Shown here: piece after piece, positions 26,651 to 34,214 of the stretch
Layout: each line of letters begins with the position of its first letter
Numbering within the stretch: position 1 is the stretch's first letter
DNA from: Halogranum rubrum
GTDB taxonomy: Archaea; Halobacteriota; Halobacteria; Halobacteriales; Haloferacaceae
Direction of reading: 5' to 3'
Assembly (NCBI RefSeq): GCF_900114455.1
Contig: NZ_FOTC01000002.1
Span: 405,012 to 469,011, forward strand
DNA: 64,000 nucleotides
Translations under genes and position numbers: made by a program
Notes under the pieces: model-generated
Seen by the model: only the letters and a program-made list of their open reading frames with translations
Database searches by the model: none
What the model was told of the DNA's origin: nothing

Positions 26651-27336
26651 ACGTCGCCGTAGTCGGCGACGACGCACTCGCCGAGACGGTCGACGCCGCG
26701 GGGGCGACGCTCACCGACGTCGAGACGGCGTCACTCGTCGTCACCGTCGGCGAAGAGCAGTTCGTCGACGTTGCTCGTGGCGGACCTGCGGTCCCCATTC
26801 TCCCGGTCGAGACGGAGTTTGGACCGTTCTCGCTCGCTCGTGACGTCGTCGAAGCCGCCGTAGAGACGATTCTCGACGGAGAGGGGACGGCCGTCTCGCA
26901 TCCCGTTCTCTCGGTTACCATCGACGGCACGACGGTCGCCCGAGGTGTCCTCGACGTGATGCTCGTGACGAGTGAACCCGCGCGCATCTCCGAGTACGAG
27001 GTGACTTTCGGCGCGGAACGGGCGGGTAACTTCCGTGCGGACGGCGTCGTCGCGTCGACGCCGCTCGGGACACGAGGCTACGCGCACGCGGCCGGTGGTC
27101 CCATCCTCGAACCGGGAACCGGTCTCGCAGTCGTCCCCATCTCGCCGTTCTCGACGCAGTCGGAGACGTGGGTCGCCCCCGGGGACGTCACGCTAACCGT
27201 CGTACGCGACGACGGACCGGTCGCACTGGTCGTCGACGGCCGGACCGTTCAGTCGGTCGACCCCCACCAATCGGTTCGGTTGTCCGTCGTCGACCACGTC
27301 GACCTGTGGCGAGTGCCGTCGATAGGGTCGAGATAG
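26647..27336 (+). CDS. NAD-kinase-like protein lacking the GGDG motif
   Basis: The 229-residue protein resembles the archaeal ATP-NAD kinase fold. The C-terminal part keeps STPLGTRGYAHAAGGPILEPGT, the equivalent of the NAD-binding STPTGSTAY segment, followed by VPISPFSTQSETWV. The N-terminal part, however, has VVTVGEEQFVDVARGG where active enzymes have GGDGTxL, so the phosphate-donor site is not recognisable. Loss of that motif suggests the protein no longer phosphorylates NAD, or does so differently. The GTG start at 26647 follows GGGGAGG and overlaps a possible mini-ORF. Confidence 0.75.
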   Translation: MNVAVVGDDALAETVDAAGATLTDVETASLVVTVGEEQFVDVARGGPAVPILPVETEFGPFSLARDVVEAAVETILDGEGTAVSHPVLSVTIDGTTVARGVLDVMLVTSEPARISEYEVTFGAERAGNFRADGVVASTPLGTRGYAHAAGGPILEPGTGLAVVPISPFSTQSETWVAPGDVTLTVVRDDGPVALVVDGRTVQSVDPHQSVRLSVVDHVDLWRVPSIGSR

Positions 27337-27385
27337 TGGGAGTGATTGGAAAAACTCTAATGAGTCCTCGTCCGAAGGTTCTACT

Positions 27386-27826
27386 ATGCAACCGCTACAG
27401 TTCCTCGTCCCCATCGACGCGCTCGCAGAGGTCGAGGGTCTGCTGAAGTACGCCATCCTGGGGCTGGTGCTCGTCAACATGGTCACGCGAATCCTCGCGC
27501 ACAGCAAACAACGAAAGCAAGTCGACGACGACGACAGCAACCTCTCTCGGTGGCTGCCGCACTCGGTGGTGTCGATTCTGCTCCTCCTCGCCTCGTTCGC
27601 GTTCATGATCGTCGAACCGCACGGTGGGATGGTCATGTCGGTGCTCGTCCTCGGGATGTTCGTCGCGGACTTCTTCGAGTTCGAAGCGCGACAGGTCGAA
27701 GCGCGCAACGGCCTCGACTTCGAGCGCCCGAAGGCCGCCATCACGGCGTCTGTCATCGTCCTGCTCTACGCCGCCTTCCAGAGTCTCTTCTTCCTCGTGA
27801 AGGACTACTGGAACCTCGTCATCTGA
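27386..27826 (+). CDS. Conserved haloarchaeal membrane protein (DUF7313-type)
   Basis: The 146-residue protein has four hydrophobic segments, at about residues 20-38, 60-80, 85-104 and 118-138, separated by a charged cytosolic loop (HSKQRKQVDDDDSN). It resembles a haloarchaeal family that I associate with the cytochrome b cluster encoded next to it on the other strand, probably DUF7313. Its function is unknown. Placement beside the respiratory genes suggests an accessory subunit or assembly role. Confidence 0.72.
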   Translation: MQPLQFLVPIDALAEVEGLLKYAILGLVLVNMVTRILAHSKQRKQVDDDDSNLSRWLPHSVVSILLLLASFAFMIVEPHGGMVMSVLVLGMFVADFFEFEARQVEARNGLDFERPKAAITASVIVLLYAAFQSLFFLVKDYWNLVI

Positions 27827-28337
27827 CGACCGGAAGCACGCTTTCTCGCAGCATCTCCCTAGCGGTACGCCCGCGTCCGAGAAACGACTGTTCGGCGGAC
27901 AGCGATTTTCATATGTTAGCGTGGCCCACCCACGCTGAAGCCGTCTCGTCGGCAGTTACTGCTCTGGTCGGCCCACAGACACACACGCTCTAGCTCACGT
28001 CGTCGCAGACGACGCAGTCGCTGGCGTCTCGTGCGCTCGCGAAGCAGCACTCGGCGGCAGTCGATACGAGAAGCGACGGCTGGCAACCCATCTCTCGCGG
28101 GCACGACGGACAGCAGTCTCCACGTCTTCGCACAGTCGCCTGCGAAGTGGATAGTGAGTGTCGTCGCGCGCGGCGTCCTCCACGCGGGAAGACTGCATTC
28201 GCCGACCGTCTCCTCTGAGTCGCCTCCGAAGCCGACGGTCTGACGTCAGACTTCGACGTACCGACGCTGTGGGTGCGAGTGTAGCAGCGTCGCTCACGCG
28301 GATGGAGACAGGAGAGAAGAGTGGTCGGTTCGTCGAA
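27827..28337. other. 511-bp gap with four hairpins between convergent transcripts
   Basis: No convincing gene was found here. Four perfect inverted repeats are present: AGCGTGG/CCACGCT (27918-27936), CGTCGTC/GACGACG (27998-28014), CTTCGCA/TGCGAAG (28126-28147) and the palindrome GTCTGACGTCAGAC (28238-28251). Some of these may terminate the convergent transcripts, the plus-strand gene ending at 27826 and the respiratory operon ending at 28338. The remaining frames read as arginine-rich shadows. Confidence 0.5.
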
Positions 28338-28610
28338 TCAGTTCGAGCGGCGGTTTCGGTACGCCGTCCGTGCCTCGCGTCCAGCGGGGATGAGCACCCA
28401 GAAGGTGAGTGCGCCCAGGAGGGCAAACCACAGCAACACGTCGATCATACCGATGGCGAGGGCGTCGAATAGGTTCGCCGGTTCGGGGGGTGCTGCGATG
28501 AGTTGGTTCGTGCTCCCGAAGGATTCCGTCTGGTACCACGAGGCCAGTACCATCCACGCGAGACCGGCGCCCGTGAAGATACCGAGCCCCTTGATGAACT
28601 CGTCAGCCAT
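28338..28610 (-). CDS. Small membrane protein of the cytochrome b cluster (DUF7314-type)
   Basis: A 90-residue protein with two hydrophobic segments, at about residues 5-25 (GLGIFTGAGLAWMVLASWYQ) and 42-64 (IGMIDVLLWFALLGALTFWV). The last gene of the operon running from 31613. It overlaps the upstream gene by 8 bp, so translation is likely coupled. It resembles a small haloarchaeal family found next to cytochrome b. No cofactor ligands are visible; an accessory subunit role is inferred from position. Confidence 0.75.
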   Translation of the reverse strand: MADEFIKGLGIFTGAGLAWMVLASWYQTESFGSTNQLIAAPPEPANLFDALAIGMIDVLLWFALLGALTFWVLIPAGREARTAYRNRRSN

Positions 28611-29040
28611 TATCTGATTCTTCGTTGGAGTCCTCTTGAGACTTTCCCATTCCGCGGGCACGGAAGCGCGTGCCGACGATGTAGACGCCAGCACCGAATC
28701 CGATGACTGCCAGTCCGAGAAACGCGAGTATCGCGGTCAACACGCCGTCGGCGATGCCGATGCCCACGGCGGCGAGGACGCCGGTGATGGCCCGTCGGAG
28801 GAAGCTGATCGACAACGTCGCCGCGTCGAGCAGCACGAACCCGACGACGACAGAGACGACGGCGATGAGCGTCGAGAAGACGGTGATCGTCTTGTAGAGT
28901 CGCATCGGGACGACGATGTCGCGGCCGCCGCTACGACCGTCGCCATCGCCACTATCGCCGGTTCCGTCCGTGCGCTGCTCGTCATCACGGCTGTTCGCAC
29001 CGCTGTCTGCCGTACGCTCGGCTGTGTCGGTATCAGACAT
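28603..29040 (-). CDS. Small membrane protein of the cytochrome b cluster (DUF7315-type)
   Basis: The 145-residue protein has a disordered acidic N terminus of about 40 residues (DTDTAERTADSGANSRDDEQ), then two hydrophobic helices at about 50-72 and 95-122. It lies 19 bp downstream of the cytochrome b C-terminal gene and overlaps the next gene. It has no recognisable redox motif. Probably a structural subunit specific to the haloarchaeal complex, inferred from conserved position. Confidence 0.75.
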   Translation of the reverse strand: MSDTDTAERTADSGANSRDDEQRTDGTGDSGDGDGRSGGRDIVVPMRLYKTITVFSTLIAVVSVVVGFVLLDAATLSISFLRRAITGVLAAVGIGIADGVLTAILAFLGLAVIGFGAGVYIVGTRFRARGMGKSQEDSNEESDNG

Positions 29041-29059
29041 AGGGAGAGAAAGAGAGCCG

Positions 29060-29827
29060 TTACCGCGGCGGACGAAGCCGGTAGTAGCGGCGGTTGAGGT
29101 CGTACATGTACCCTTCGCGCATCGTCTTGAGCACCGCGTAGGTGATGATACCGATGACGATCGGTAAGAGGAACGTCAGGTCGAACAGCAGGTCAACGTT
29201 CATCGGCATCAGGTTCTTGACTGCCAGCAGACTGAGCGTGAGCGCCAAGACGACACCACCAGCGCCGACGGCCGCCCAGAACGGCTGCTCGACGGGTCGG
29301 CGTGCGCTCCCCTTGTTGAGGAAGGGAACGATGGCGATGAAGCCGACGACGACGACGTTCGCGAGCACACCGTACGTCCGGTCGGCCATCAGCTTGGACC
29401 CGCCGAGGATGGCGAGTTCGGGGTTCAGCGGGTTCAGCTTCAGCAGGCCGAACGACCAGTAGAGATACCAGTCGGGGAGGATGATAGCCGGCGTACTACT
29501 CGGGTTCGCGGGTTCGCCGATGTGCGGCGGCATCGTCGCCGACAGGAAGAAGATGATACCCACGAAGAACGCGGCGATAGAGAGGTTTCGAACCGTCTCG
29601 TGCGGCCACGTCGGGAAGCCGAGTACGTCACGCTCGACGTAGTCGGACTCCATTCGGAGGTCTTGGTCTTCTCGGCGAGCACGTTCGAAGTACTCGTAGG
29701 TGAGCCGTGAGAGGCCCGTCTTTCGTTCCTTGCGCTCGAGCCACGTCGGCGTCTCGTCGTCCGGTGCGACGAGTCCGGTGCCGTCGGTGCGAATCTCTTC
29801 GTCTTCGGTTGGTTGTTCGTCGGTCAT
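29060..29827 (-). CDS. petD: Cytochrome b C-terminal part (subunit IV-like) with PDWY Qo motif
   Basis: The 255-residue protein carries the last membrane helices of a split cytochrome b, equal to PetD/subunit IV of b6f complexes. The Qo-site motif reads PDWY (118-121) in AIILPDWYLYWSFGLLKL, in place of the usual PEWY. Several further hydrophobic helices follow (about residues 145-165, 180-205 and 215-240). The N-terminal 70 residues are acidic and soluble. It follows the b6-like gene with a 4-bp gap, so the two are co-translated. The PDWY form is known from lineages using low-potential quinones. Confidence 0.93.
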   Translation of the reverse strand: MTDEQPTEDEEIRTDGTGLVAPDDETPTWLERKERKTGLSRLTYEYFERARREDQDLRMESDYVERDVLGFPTWPHETVRNLSIAAFFVGIIFFLSATMPPHIGEPANPSSTPAIILPDWYLYWSFGLLKLNPLNPELAILGGSKLMADRTYGVLANVVVVGFIAIVPFLNKGSARRPVEQPFWAAVGAGGVVLALTLSLLAVKNLMPMNVDLLFDLTFLLPIVIGIITYAVLKTMREGYMYDLNRRYYRLRPPR

Positions 29828-29831
29828 GGTC

Positions 29832-30632
29832 TTAGTGGGGTTCGGCGATGCCCTGCACCCACACGATACCGATGTGAATCGCGATGAGCGTCGTCACCAC
29901 GAAGGGTAGCAGGAACACGTGGATGATGTACATCCGTTGTAGTGTTGCTTGACTCAACGTGAAGCCCCCGAACAGGAGCTGTGCGGCCCACTCGCCGGCG
30001 AGCGGAATCGAGAGTGACATCTCGACACCGATCTGTCCGGCCCAGAAGGCCAGTTGGTCCCACGGGAGCAGGTAACCGGTGTACCCGAACACCATCGTCA
30101 GGCTGATGAGGATGATGCCGAGAATCCAGTTCAGTTCACGTGGCTCCTTGTACGACCCGGTGAAGTACACGCGGAGCATGTGTAAGAACACTGCGGCGAC
30201 CATCACTTGGGCCGACCAGCGGTGGATGCTGCGGAGCATGAATCCGAACTGGAGGTCCTGCATGATGAACGCGATACTGTTGTACGCGACGGTCGCCTCT
30301 TCGGGATTCCCCTGTGCGGGGGAGTAGTAGAACCCGAGCAACGCGCCACTCACGGCGGCGACGATGTAGGACAGCGTCGAGAACAACCCGAGCGTGTACA
30401 GCGGGTACCAGTACCAGAACTTGTTGTCGAGGTTGTACTGTTCGGTGTGACTCTTCGGCATCTGGAGGTTGACCCGGTAGTAGAGGGTCTCCATAAGCTC
30501 CAGATAGTCGACGATTCGGAGTCGCTTGTCGAGCCAGATGAGGACCGTCAGGAACGTCGTCTCGACGGGGGTCAGATCCTTCGTCTTCATCCAGCCCTTG
30601 TGGTCGTAGTCGTCTTTCTTCTCTAAACTCAT
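29832..30632 (-). CDS. petB: Cytochrome b N-terminal part (b6-like)
   Basis: The 266-residue protein holds the four helices that carry both b haems. The ligand pairs are His137/His151 (IHRWSAQVMVAAVFLHM, 13 residues between) and His238/His253 (IIHVFLLPFVVTTLIAIHI, 14 between). The 13/14 spacing is that of the b6f type rather than the mitochondrial 13/13. GYTGYLLPWDQ (183-193) is the conserved loop before the third helix. It sits between a small membrane subunit and the subunit IV-like gene in one operon. No Rieske protein is encoded nearby; a membrane-bound halocyanin is. Confidence 0.95.
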   Translation of the reverse strand: MSLEKKDDYDHKGWMKTKDLTPVETTFLTVLIWLDKRLRIVDYLELMETLYYRVNLQMPKSHTEQYNLDNKFWYWYPLYTLGLFSTLSYIVAAVSGALLGFYYSPAQGNPEEATVAYNSIAFIMQDLQFGFMLRSIHRWSAQVMVAAVFLHMLRVYFTGSYKEPRELNWILGIILISLTMVFGYTGYLLPWDQLAFWAGQIGVEMSLSIPLAGEWAAQLLFGGFTLSQATLQRMYIIHVFLLPFVVTTLIAIHIGIVWVQGIAEPH

Positions 30633-30635
30633 TGA

Positions 30636-31025
30636 TTACCTCTTGTAGTAGGGGTAGACCGCGCGCTTGACGGTGTCCCACGCGTCGGAGCCACCGAGTT
30701 GCACGCCGTCGACGTCCTCACTCTTGACGTAGAGGTCCTCCCACTTGCGCCGACGTTTCTTCACGATCATCACGTCGGGGAGGAACTCCTTGCGGTACAG
30801 TGCGAGGATGAACGCCAGGTCGATGAAGATCACCGCGAGGATGGCGCCGAGGAACATGTTCCCGGTGTCGGTCAGCGCCCATCCAGTGACGAGACCGTAC
30901 GTGAACAGGAACACGAAGACGACTTCGATAATCGTCAGGAGGACGATGGCGATGGCCGCCGCCGTACTCTCGCGTGCCGGTTCGTATCGGTGAATGTCCC
31001 CGTAGGTGCTGCCTGTGGAACTCAT
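30636..31025 (-). CDS. Small membrane protein of the cytochrome b cluster (DUF7318-type)
   Basis: The 129-residue protein has two hydrophobic helices (about 20-45 and 57-76) and a basic C-terminal cytosolic part containing IVKKRRRKWEDLYV. Its start codon abuts the halocyanin stop codon and its own stop is 3 bp before the cytochrome b start. The tight packing argues for a stoichiometric subunit. I relate it to a haloarchaeal family (DUF7318-type) without established function. Confidence 0.8.
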   Translation of the reverse strand: MSSTGSTYGDIHRYEPARESTAAAIAIVLLTIIEVVFVFLFTYGLVTGWALTDTGNMFLGAILAVIFIDLAFILALYRKEFLPDVMIVKKRRRKWEDLYVKSEDVDGVQLGGSDAWDTVKRAVYPYYKR

Positions 31026-31613
31026 CTATTCGCCTCCTCCGGTGTTGCCGGTGTTGGCCGATTCGCCGTACTTGAGGATGTAGAAGGTGTACACGATGGT
31101 GACGATGATTCCGAGAATCGTCGAAGCGCCGACCCAGTGAGCCTGAATCGGGACGCCGAGTTCGTGCAGTTCCTTCTCGCCGCCACCTCCGCTGCCGGGG
31201 TTCTCGGTCACCGTGATGGTGCCGACCATCCCTGCAGTCGCGTGAGGCGAACAGACGTACTCGTAGTCACCCAACGTACTGAACGTGTGTGTGTAGGTGT
31301 AGCCAGTGTCGAAGAGTTCGGACTCGGGGCCCGTCCCCTCCCACGAGGCTCCTTCCGGAACCGACTCCGGAACGACGTTGTGGCCGTCGGACTCCCAGAC
31401 GAACTCGACCGTCGTTCCGGGAGCTATTGCCAGCTCCGCCGGTTCGAACACGAGCGAGTTACCCGGGCCGACCGCAACGGTCTGTGTGCCGCCACCGCCG
31501 CCGCCGCCGCTACTTTCGTTTCCTCCGCCTTCCTGTGCAGCGGCGGACTGAGCCGTAGCGGCCACGGCTGCGGCAGAACCACCTGCCGCTCTCAGAAATT
31601 CCCGCCTATTCAT
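31026..31613 (-). CDS. Halocyanin-type copper protein with Tat signal and C-terminal TM anchor
   Basis: The 195-residue protein starts with a twin-arginine signal (MNRREFLRAAGG) and a glycine-rich linker. A plastocyanin/azurin-like domain follows at about 44-137 with a complete type 1 copper site: His78, Cys121, His124 and Met129 (YVCSPHATAGM). Unlike free halocyanins it ends in a hydrophobic helix (163-181), so the copper domain is held on the outer face of the membrane. It is the first gene of the tightly packed cytochrome b operon. That position suggests that it takes electrons from the complex, and may stand in for the Rieske protein. Confidence 0.92.
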   Translation of the reverse strand: MNRREFLRAAGGSAAAVAATAQSAAAQEGGGNESSGGGGGGGTQTVAVGPGNSLVFEPAELAIAPGTTVEFVWESDGHNVVPESVPEGASWEGTGPESELFDTGYTYTHTFSTLGDYEYVCSPHATAGMVGTITVTENPGSGGGGEKELHELGVPIQAHWVGASTILGIIVTIVYTFYILKYGESANTGNTGGGE

Positions 31614-31639
31614 ACGGTTCGTTCTCAGGATGGAGTGCG

Positions 31640-31648
31640 CTTAAACCC
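31640..31648 (-). promoter_or_regulatory. TATA-like element of the halocyanin-cytochrome b operon
   Basis: On the minus strand GGGTTTAAGCG lies about 32 nt before the halocyanin ATG, so the transcript would have a leader of only a few bases. This supports an internal operon promoter separate from the gene at 31677-32525. Confidence 0.45.
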
Positions 31649-31676
31649 ACCGACTACGTGCCGTCCGGGACCCGGT

Positions 31677-32525
31677 TCAGGACCCTTCTACGTCCGGTTC
31701 TCGGTCGTCTCGCGGGGTCGGTTCTGTCTCGTCGTCGAGCGGGAGAAAATCCGGTCTGTCACCTTCTTCCAACCGAACTGCGCGCAACCGGTTTCGGTAC
31801 TCCTCTGCGCGGAACCGGTCCGACAAGCGGGCGTTCGCGACTGTCGCGAACAGGAACACGCCGACGAGAAGGAACACGCCGCCGACGACGGGTGCGACGA
31901 GAGTGGTGGTGAGTTGAAAGAGCCACGCACCGATCAATCCGAGTCCCCCGAGGATCTGCATCCCTGCGACGGCCTGCAGCATGTTGTTCCCCAACTGGCC
32001 CGTCCCTTCGGGAACTTCGTCTGGGTGCGGTAACGAGGCGTTCTCCGGTGGCTCTTGGACCTCGTAGTCCTCCATCGAACAGAGCGCCACCGTCGGTTTC
32101 ACGTCGCGGAGGACGGTCCCTTGCCCTTCGACGCTTCCGTCCGGGTAGACGACGGCGTACCCCTCGTCGGAGTATGCGACGACGACGTTCTCCCCGTCGC
32201 GGGTGTGTCGCTCGACGACGGCGAAGACGTCGCGGCGGGCGATTTGGTTCTGCAAATCTTTCTCGACCCGGTCGAGTAACTCCTCGCCGACGACCCACGA
32301 GTCGGCGTCGAAGACGGCCTCCCACTCGTCGAGAGACATCTTCGCCATATCTTCGGGGCCGAAGTTGTCGAAGTCGTACTTCGCTTCGACCTGCTCGCGG
32401 AGCGCCGCCAAATCGGCATCTGCTCCAGCAGCATCTGCCAAGTCGGCATCTTCGCTCGCACCGGTCGGCGACGAGGACTCGTCGTCGTCGTCCGTCCCGG
32501 TCGGTGCGGATGACGGGTCTGCCAT
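31677..32525 (-). CDS. Conserved haloarchaeal protein beside the cytochrome b operon (DUF7319-type)
   Basis: The 282-residue protein has an acidic disordered N terminus (about 40 residues), a soluble domain that includes LSLDEWEAVFDADSWVVGEELLDRVEKDL, and two adjacent hydrophobic helices at about 190-235 (GLGLIGAWLFQL and VVGGVFLLVGVFLFATV). The C-terminal 45 residues are charged. I relate it to a haloarchaeal family found with this cytochrome cluster. There is no cofactor motif; an assembly or subunit role is inferred from conserved position. Confidence 0.75.
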   Translation of the reverse strand: MADPSSAPTGTDDDDESSSPTGASEDADLADAAGADADLAALREQVEAKYDFDNFGPEDMAKMSLDEWEAVFDADSWVVGEELLDRVEKDLQNQIARRDVFAVVERHTRDGENVVVAYSDEGYAVVYPDGSVEGQGTVLRDVKPTVALCSMEDYEVQEPPENASLPHPDEVPEGTGQLGNNMLQAVAGMQILGGLGLIGAWLFQLTTTLVAPVVGGVFLLVGVFLFATVANARLSDRFRAEEYRNRLRAVRLEEGDRPDFLPLDDETEPTPRDDREPDVEGS

Positions 32526-32585
32526 TGGCTCACCTTGGTAGCGACGACAGTAAACGCTTTCCGACTGGATGCGACCGGAGTCGGG

Positions 32586-32597
32586 CCCTTTACCCCG
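32586..32597 (+). promoter_or_regulatory. TATA-like element of the gene at 32619
   Basis: GCCCTTTACCCC lies about 28 bp before the ATG at 32619, which would give a leaderless transcript, the commonest arrangement in haloarchaea. Confidence 0.35.
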
Positions 32598-32618
32598 GCC
32601 CCCACCTTAGAGCGACTG

Positions 32619-33098
32619 ATGGTAAGCGACACGGCCATCGCGACGGTGGCGGCGCTGATGGTGACGGCGAGTTTCCCCTTCTACCTGTACGGGGCGTGGG
32701 TCATGATCGACGCCGAGACGGTGACGTGGGACGTACTCGTCTACCACCTGAAGTTCATCGTCGTCGGCCTCACGCTCAACACGGTTCCCGTCGTGACGTG
32801 GATGGGTCCGCGACTGTTCGAACAGTTCGGTGGTCTGTCGGCACTCCACGCGGTTCTCGGGCTTCAAGCCTATGCGATGCTCATCTTCGCGCTCACGGGC
32901 ATCGTCCGTATCTTTCAGGCCAAACGCGCGGCGAACCTCTATCACGACCCCGACCAGAACGTCGACTTGAACGACCTCCACGAGAACATGGGCGCGTGGC
33001 GCGGCCGTCTCCGTATCGGCGTCTTCGGCTACGTGCTGTTCTGGATCGGTGCGTACCTGCTCGGCATCTATCGCTACCTCGGCGGGTACATCCTCTGA
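32619..33098 (+). CDS. Four-helix membrane protein divergent from the cytochrome b cluster (DUF7321-type)
   Basis: The 159-residue protein has about four hydrophobic helices (roughly residues 8-28, 42-62, 75-97 and 132-155). Histidines sit at helix edges (VYHLKFIVVG and SALHAVLGLQAYAM), which could allow haem binding but is not proof. The ATG at 32619 is chosen over an upstream in-frame reading since a TATA-like site stands just before it. It is divergent from the DUF7319-type gene, with a 93-bp shared promoter region. An accessory role in the respiratory complex is inferred from position. Confidence 0.74.
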   Translation: MVSDTAIATVAALMVTASFPFYLYGAWVMIDAETVTWDVLVYHLKFIVVGLTLNTVPVVTWMGPRLFEQFGGLSALHAVLGLQAYAMLIFALTGIVRIFQAKRAANLYHDPDQNVDLNDLHENMGAWRGRLRIGVFGYVLFWIGAYLLGIYRYLGGYIL

Positions 33099-33129
33099 AA
33101 AGACGCTGGCTGTCGACTGCGATTACCGA

Positions 33130-33363
33130 TTAACTCTGGAACGGTTCGCCGTCGCGGTGGTTGTCCGGGTTCTCCTGCTCTTCTGCCTCCCACTCGCGTT
33201 CTTCGGAGTCTTCCTCTATCTCCTCTTCTTTCCGCTCCGCTTCGGCCTCTTCGACGGCCTCCTCACGCTCTTCTTCCGCCTGCTCTGTCTCCTCAGCCTC
33301 GTCGCCCTGAACGTCGAGGTCGGTATCCTCTTCGAGGTCGATGCCGTGTTCGTCTTTGGTCAT
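33130..33363 (-). CDS. Highly acidic low-complexity protein, 77 aa
   Basis: The protein consists largely of glutamate and aspartate (EEETEQAEEEREEAVEEAEAE-like sequence, key residues Glu, Ala and Lys) and is probably unstructured or a single helix. The ATG at 33363 is preceded by GGGAGA, a plausible ribosome-binding site. A TTG seven codons upstream is less likely. No function can be assigned. It sits between the respiratory cluster and nth. Confidence 0.6.
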   Translation of the reverse strand: MTKDEHGIDLEEDTDLDVQGDEAEETEQAEEEREEAVEEAEAERKEEEIEEDSEEREWEAEEQENPDNHRDGEPFQS

Positions 33364-33436
33364 ATCTCCCTGTTCGTCGTTCAAGCAAAAAGTGATTCTG
33401 GCCGTTCGTCTCTGGTTCGTGAGACGACCGATAGCG

Positions 33437-34123
33437 TCACTCCCACGACTCGCCGCTAGCGAGGTCGACGTCGTGGTCTTCTTTCGAGGACGGACAGAGG
33501 TCTTCGAGGACGCAGTCGGAACACTCGGGGTTGATGGCGGTACAGGTCGCCCGCCCGTGGCTGATGAAGAGGTGGGTGAACTCCTGCCAGTCGTCTTCGG
33601 GGACGACGGTCATGAGGTCCTGTTCGATGTTCTCGGGGTACTCCTCCTCGGTGATACCGAGACGGCGGGAGATGCGCTGGACGTGCGTGTCGACGACGAT
33701 GCCCTCGACGACGTCGTGGGCGTGCTGCAAGACGACGTTCGCCGTCTTCCGGCCGACGCCCGTCAGGTCGGTCAGTTCTTTCATCGTATCCGGCACCTCG
33801 CCGTCGTGTTCGTCGATGATGGTCTGACACGCCGATTGAATCCACTTCGACTTGTTGTTGTAGTAGGTAATCGAAGAGATGTCTTCGGCGAGTTCCTCTC
33901 GTGGGACACTCACGAAGTCCTCGGCACCGTGGTACTTCTCGAAGAGGTCCGCGGTCACCTTGTTCACTCGCTCGTCGGTACACTGCGCGGAGAGCATCAC
34001 CGCGACGAGCAGTTCGAGTCGCGTCGAGAAGTTCAGCGAGATGGTGGTGTCTGGGTAGGCGTCGTAGAGTCTGTCGAGCACTTCGACGACCTGTTCGTCG
34101 CGCGAGTCGAGCGGAGTTCCCAT
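33437..34123 (-). CDS. nth: Endonuclease III (Nth), canonical
   Basis: The 228-residue enzyme removes oxidised pyrimidines and nicks the abasic site. The helix-hairpin-helix DLTGVGRKTANVVL (119-132) carries Lys126; Asp145 is in IVVDTHVQRI; the 4Fe-4S cysteines 194, 201, 204 and 210 follow the standard C-x6-C-x2-C-x5-C spacing. The segment LSAQCTDERVNKV is the usual DNA-facing loop. It is the classical Nth of this genome; the 265-residue relative at 7010 is the divergent one. It depends on Fe-S assembly, which the suf genes at 45472-49055 can supply. Confidence 0.95.
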   Translation of the reverse strand: MGTPLDSRDEQVVEVLDRLYDAYPDTTISLNFSTRLELLVAVMLSAQCTDERVNKVTADLFEKYHGAEDFVSVPREELAEDISSITYYNNKSKWIQSACQTIIDEHDGEVPDTMKELTDLTGVGRKTANVVLQHAHDVVEGIVVDTHVQRISRRLGITEEEYPENIEQDLMTVVPEDDWQEFTHLFISHGRATCTAINPECSDCVLEDLCPSSKEDHDVDLASGESWE

Positions 34124-34214
34124 ATCGAGAGGTTAGAACGAGGGTGTGTTGAGTGGTTCGAAGTCGCCGCTTACGGTGAAAACAGTTAACGCGCCTCCGG
34201 TGAACCCATCGAGT

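Noticed and set aside
27995-28426. Possible 143-residue minus-strand gene in the 511-bp gap
   Set aside because: Arg/Ser-rich shadow-like composition, overlaps the end of a real gene and has no homology I recognise.
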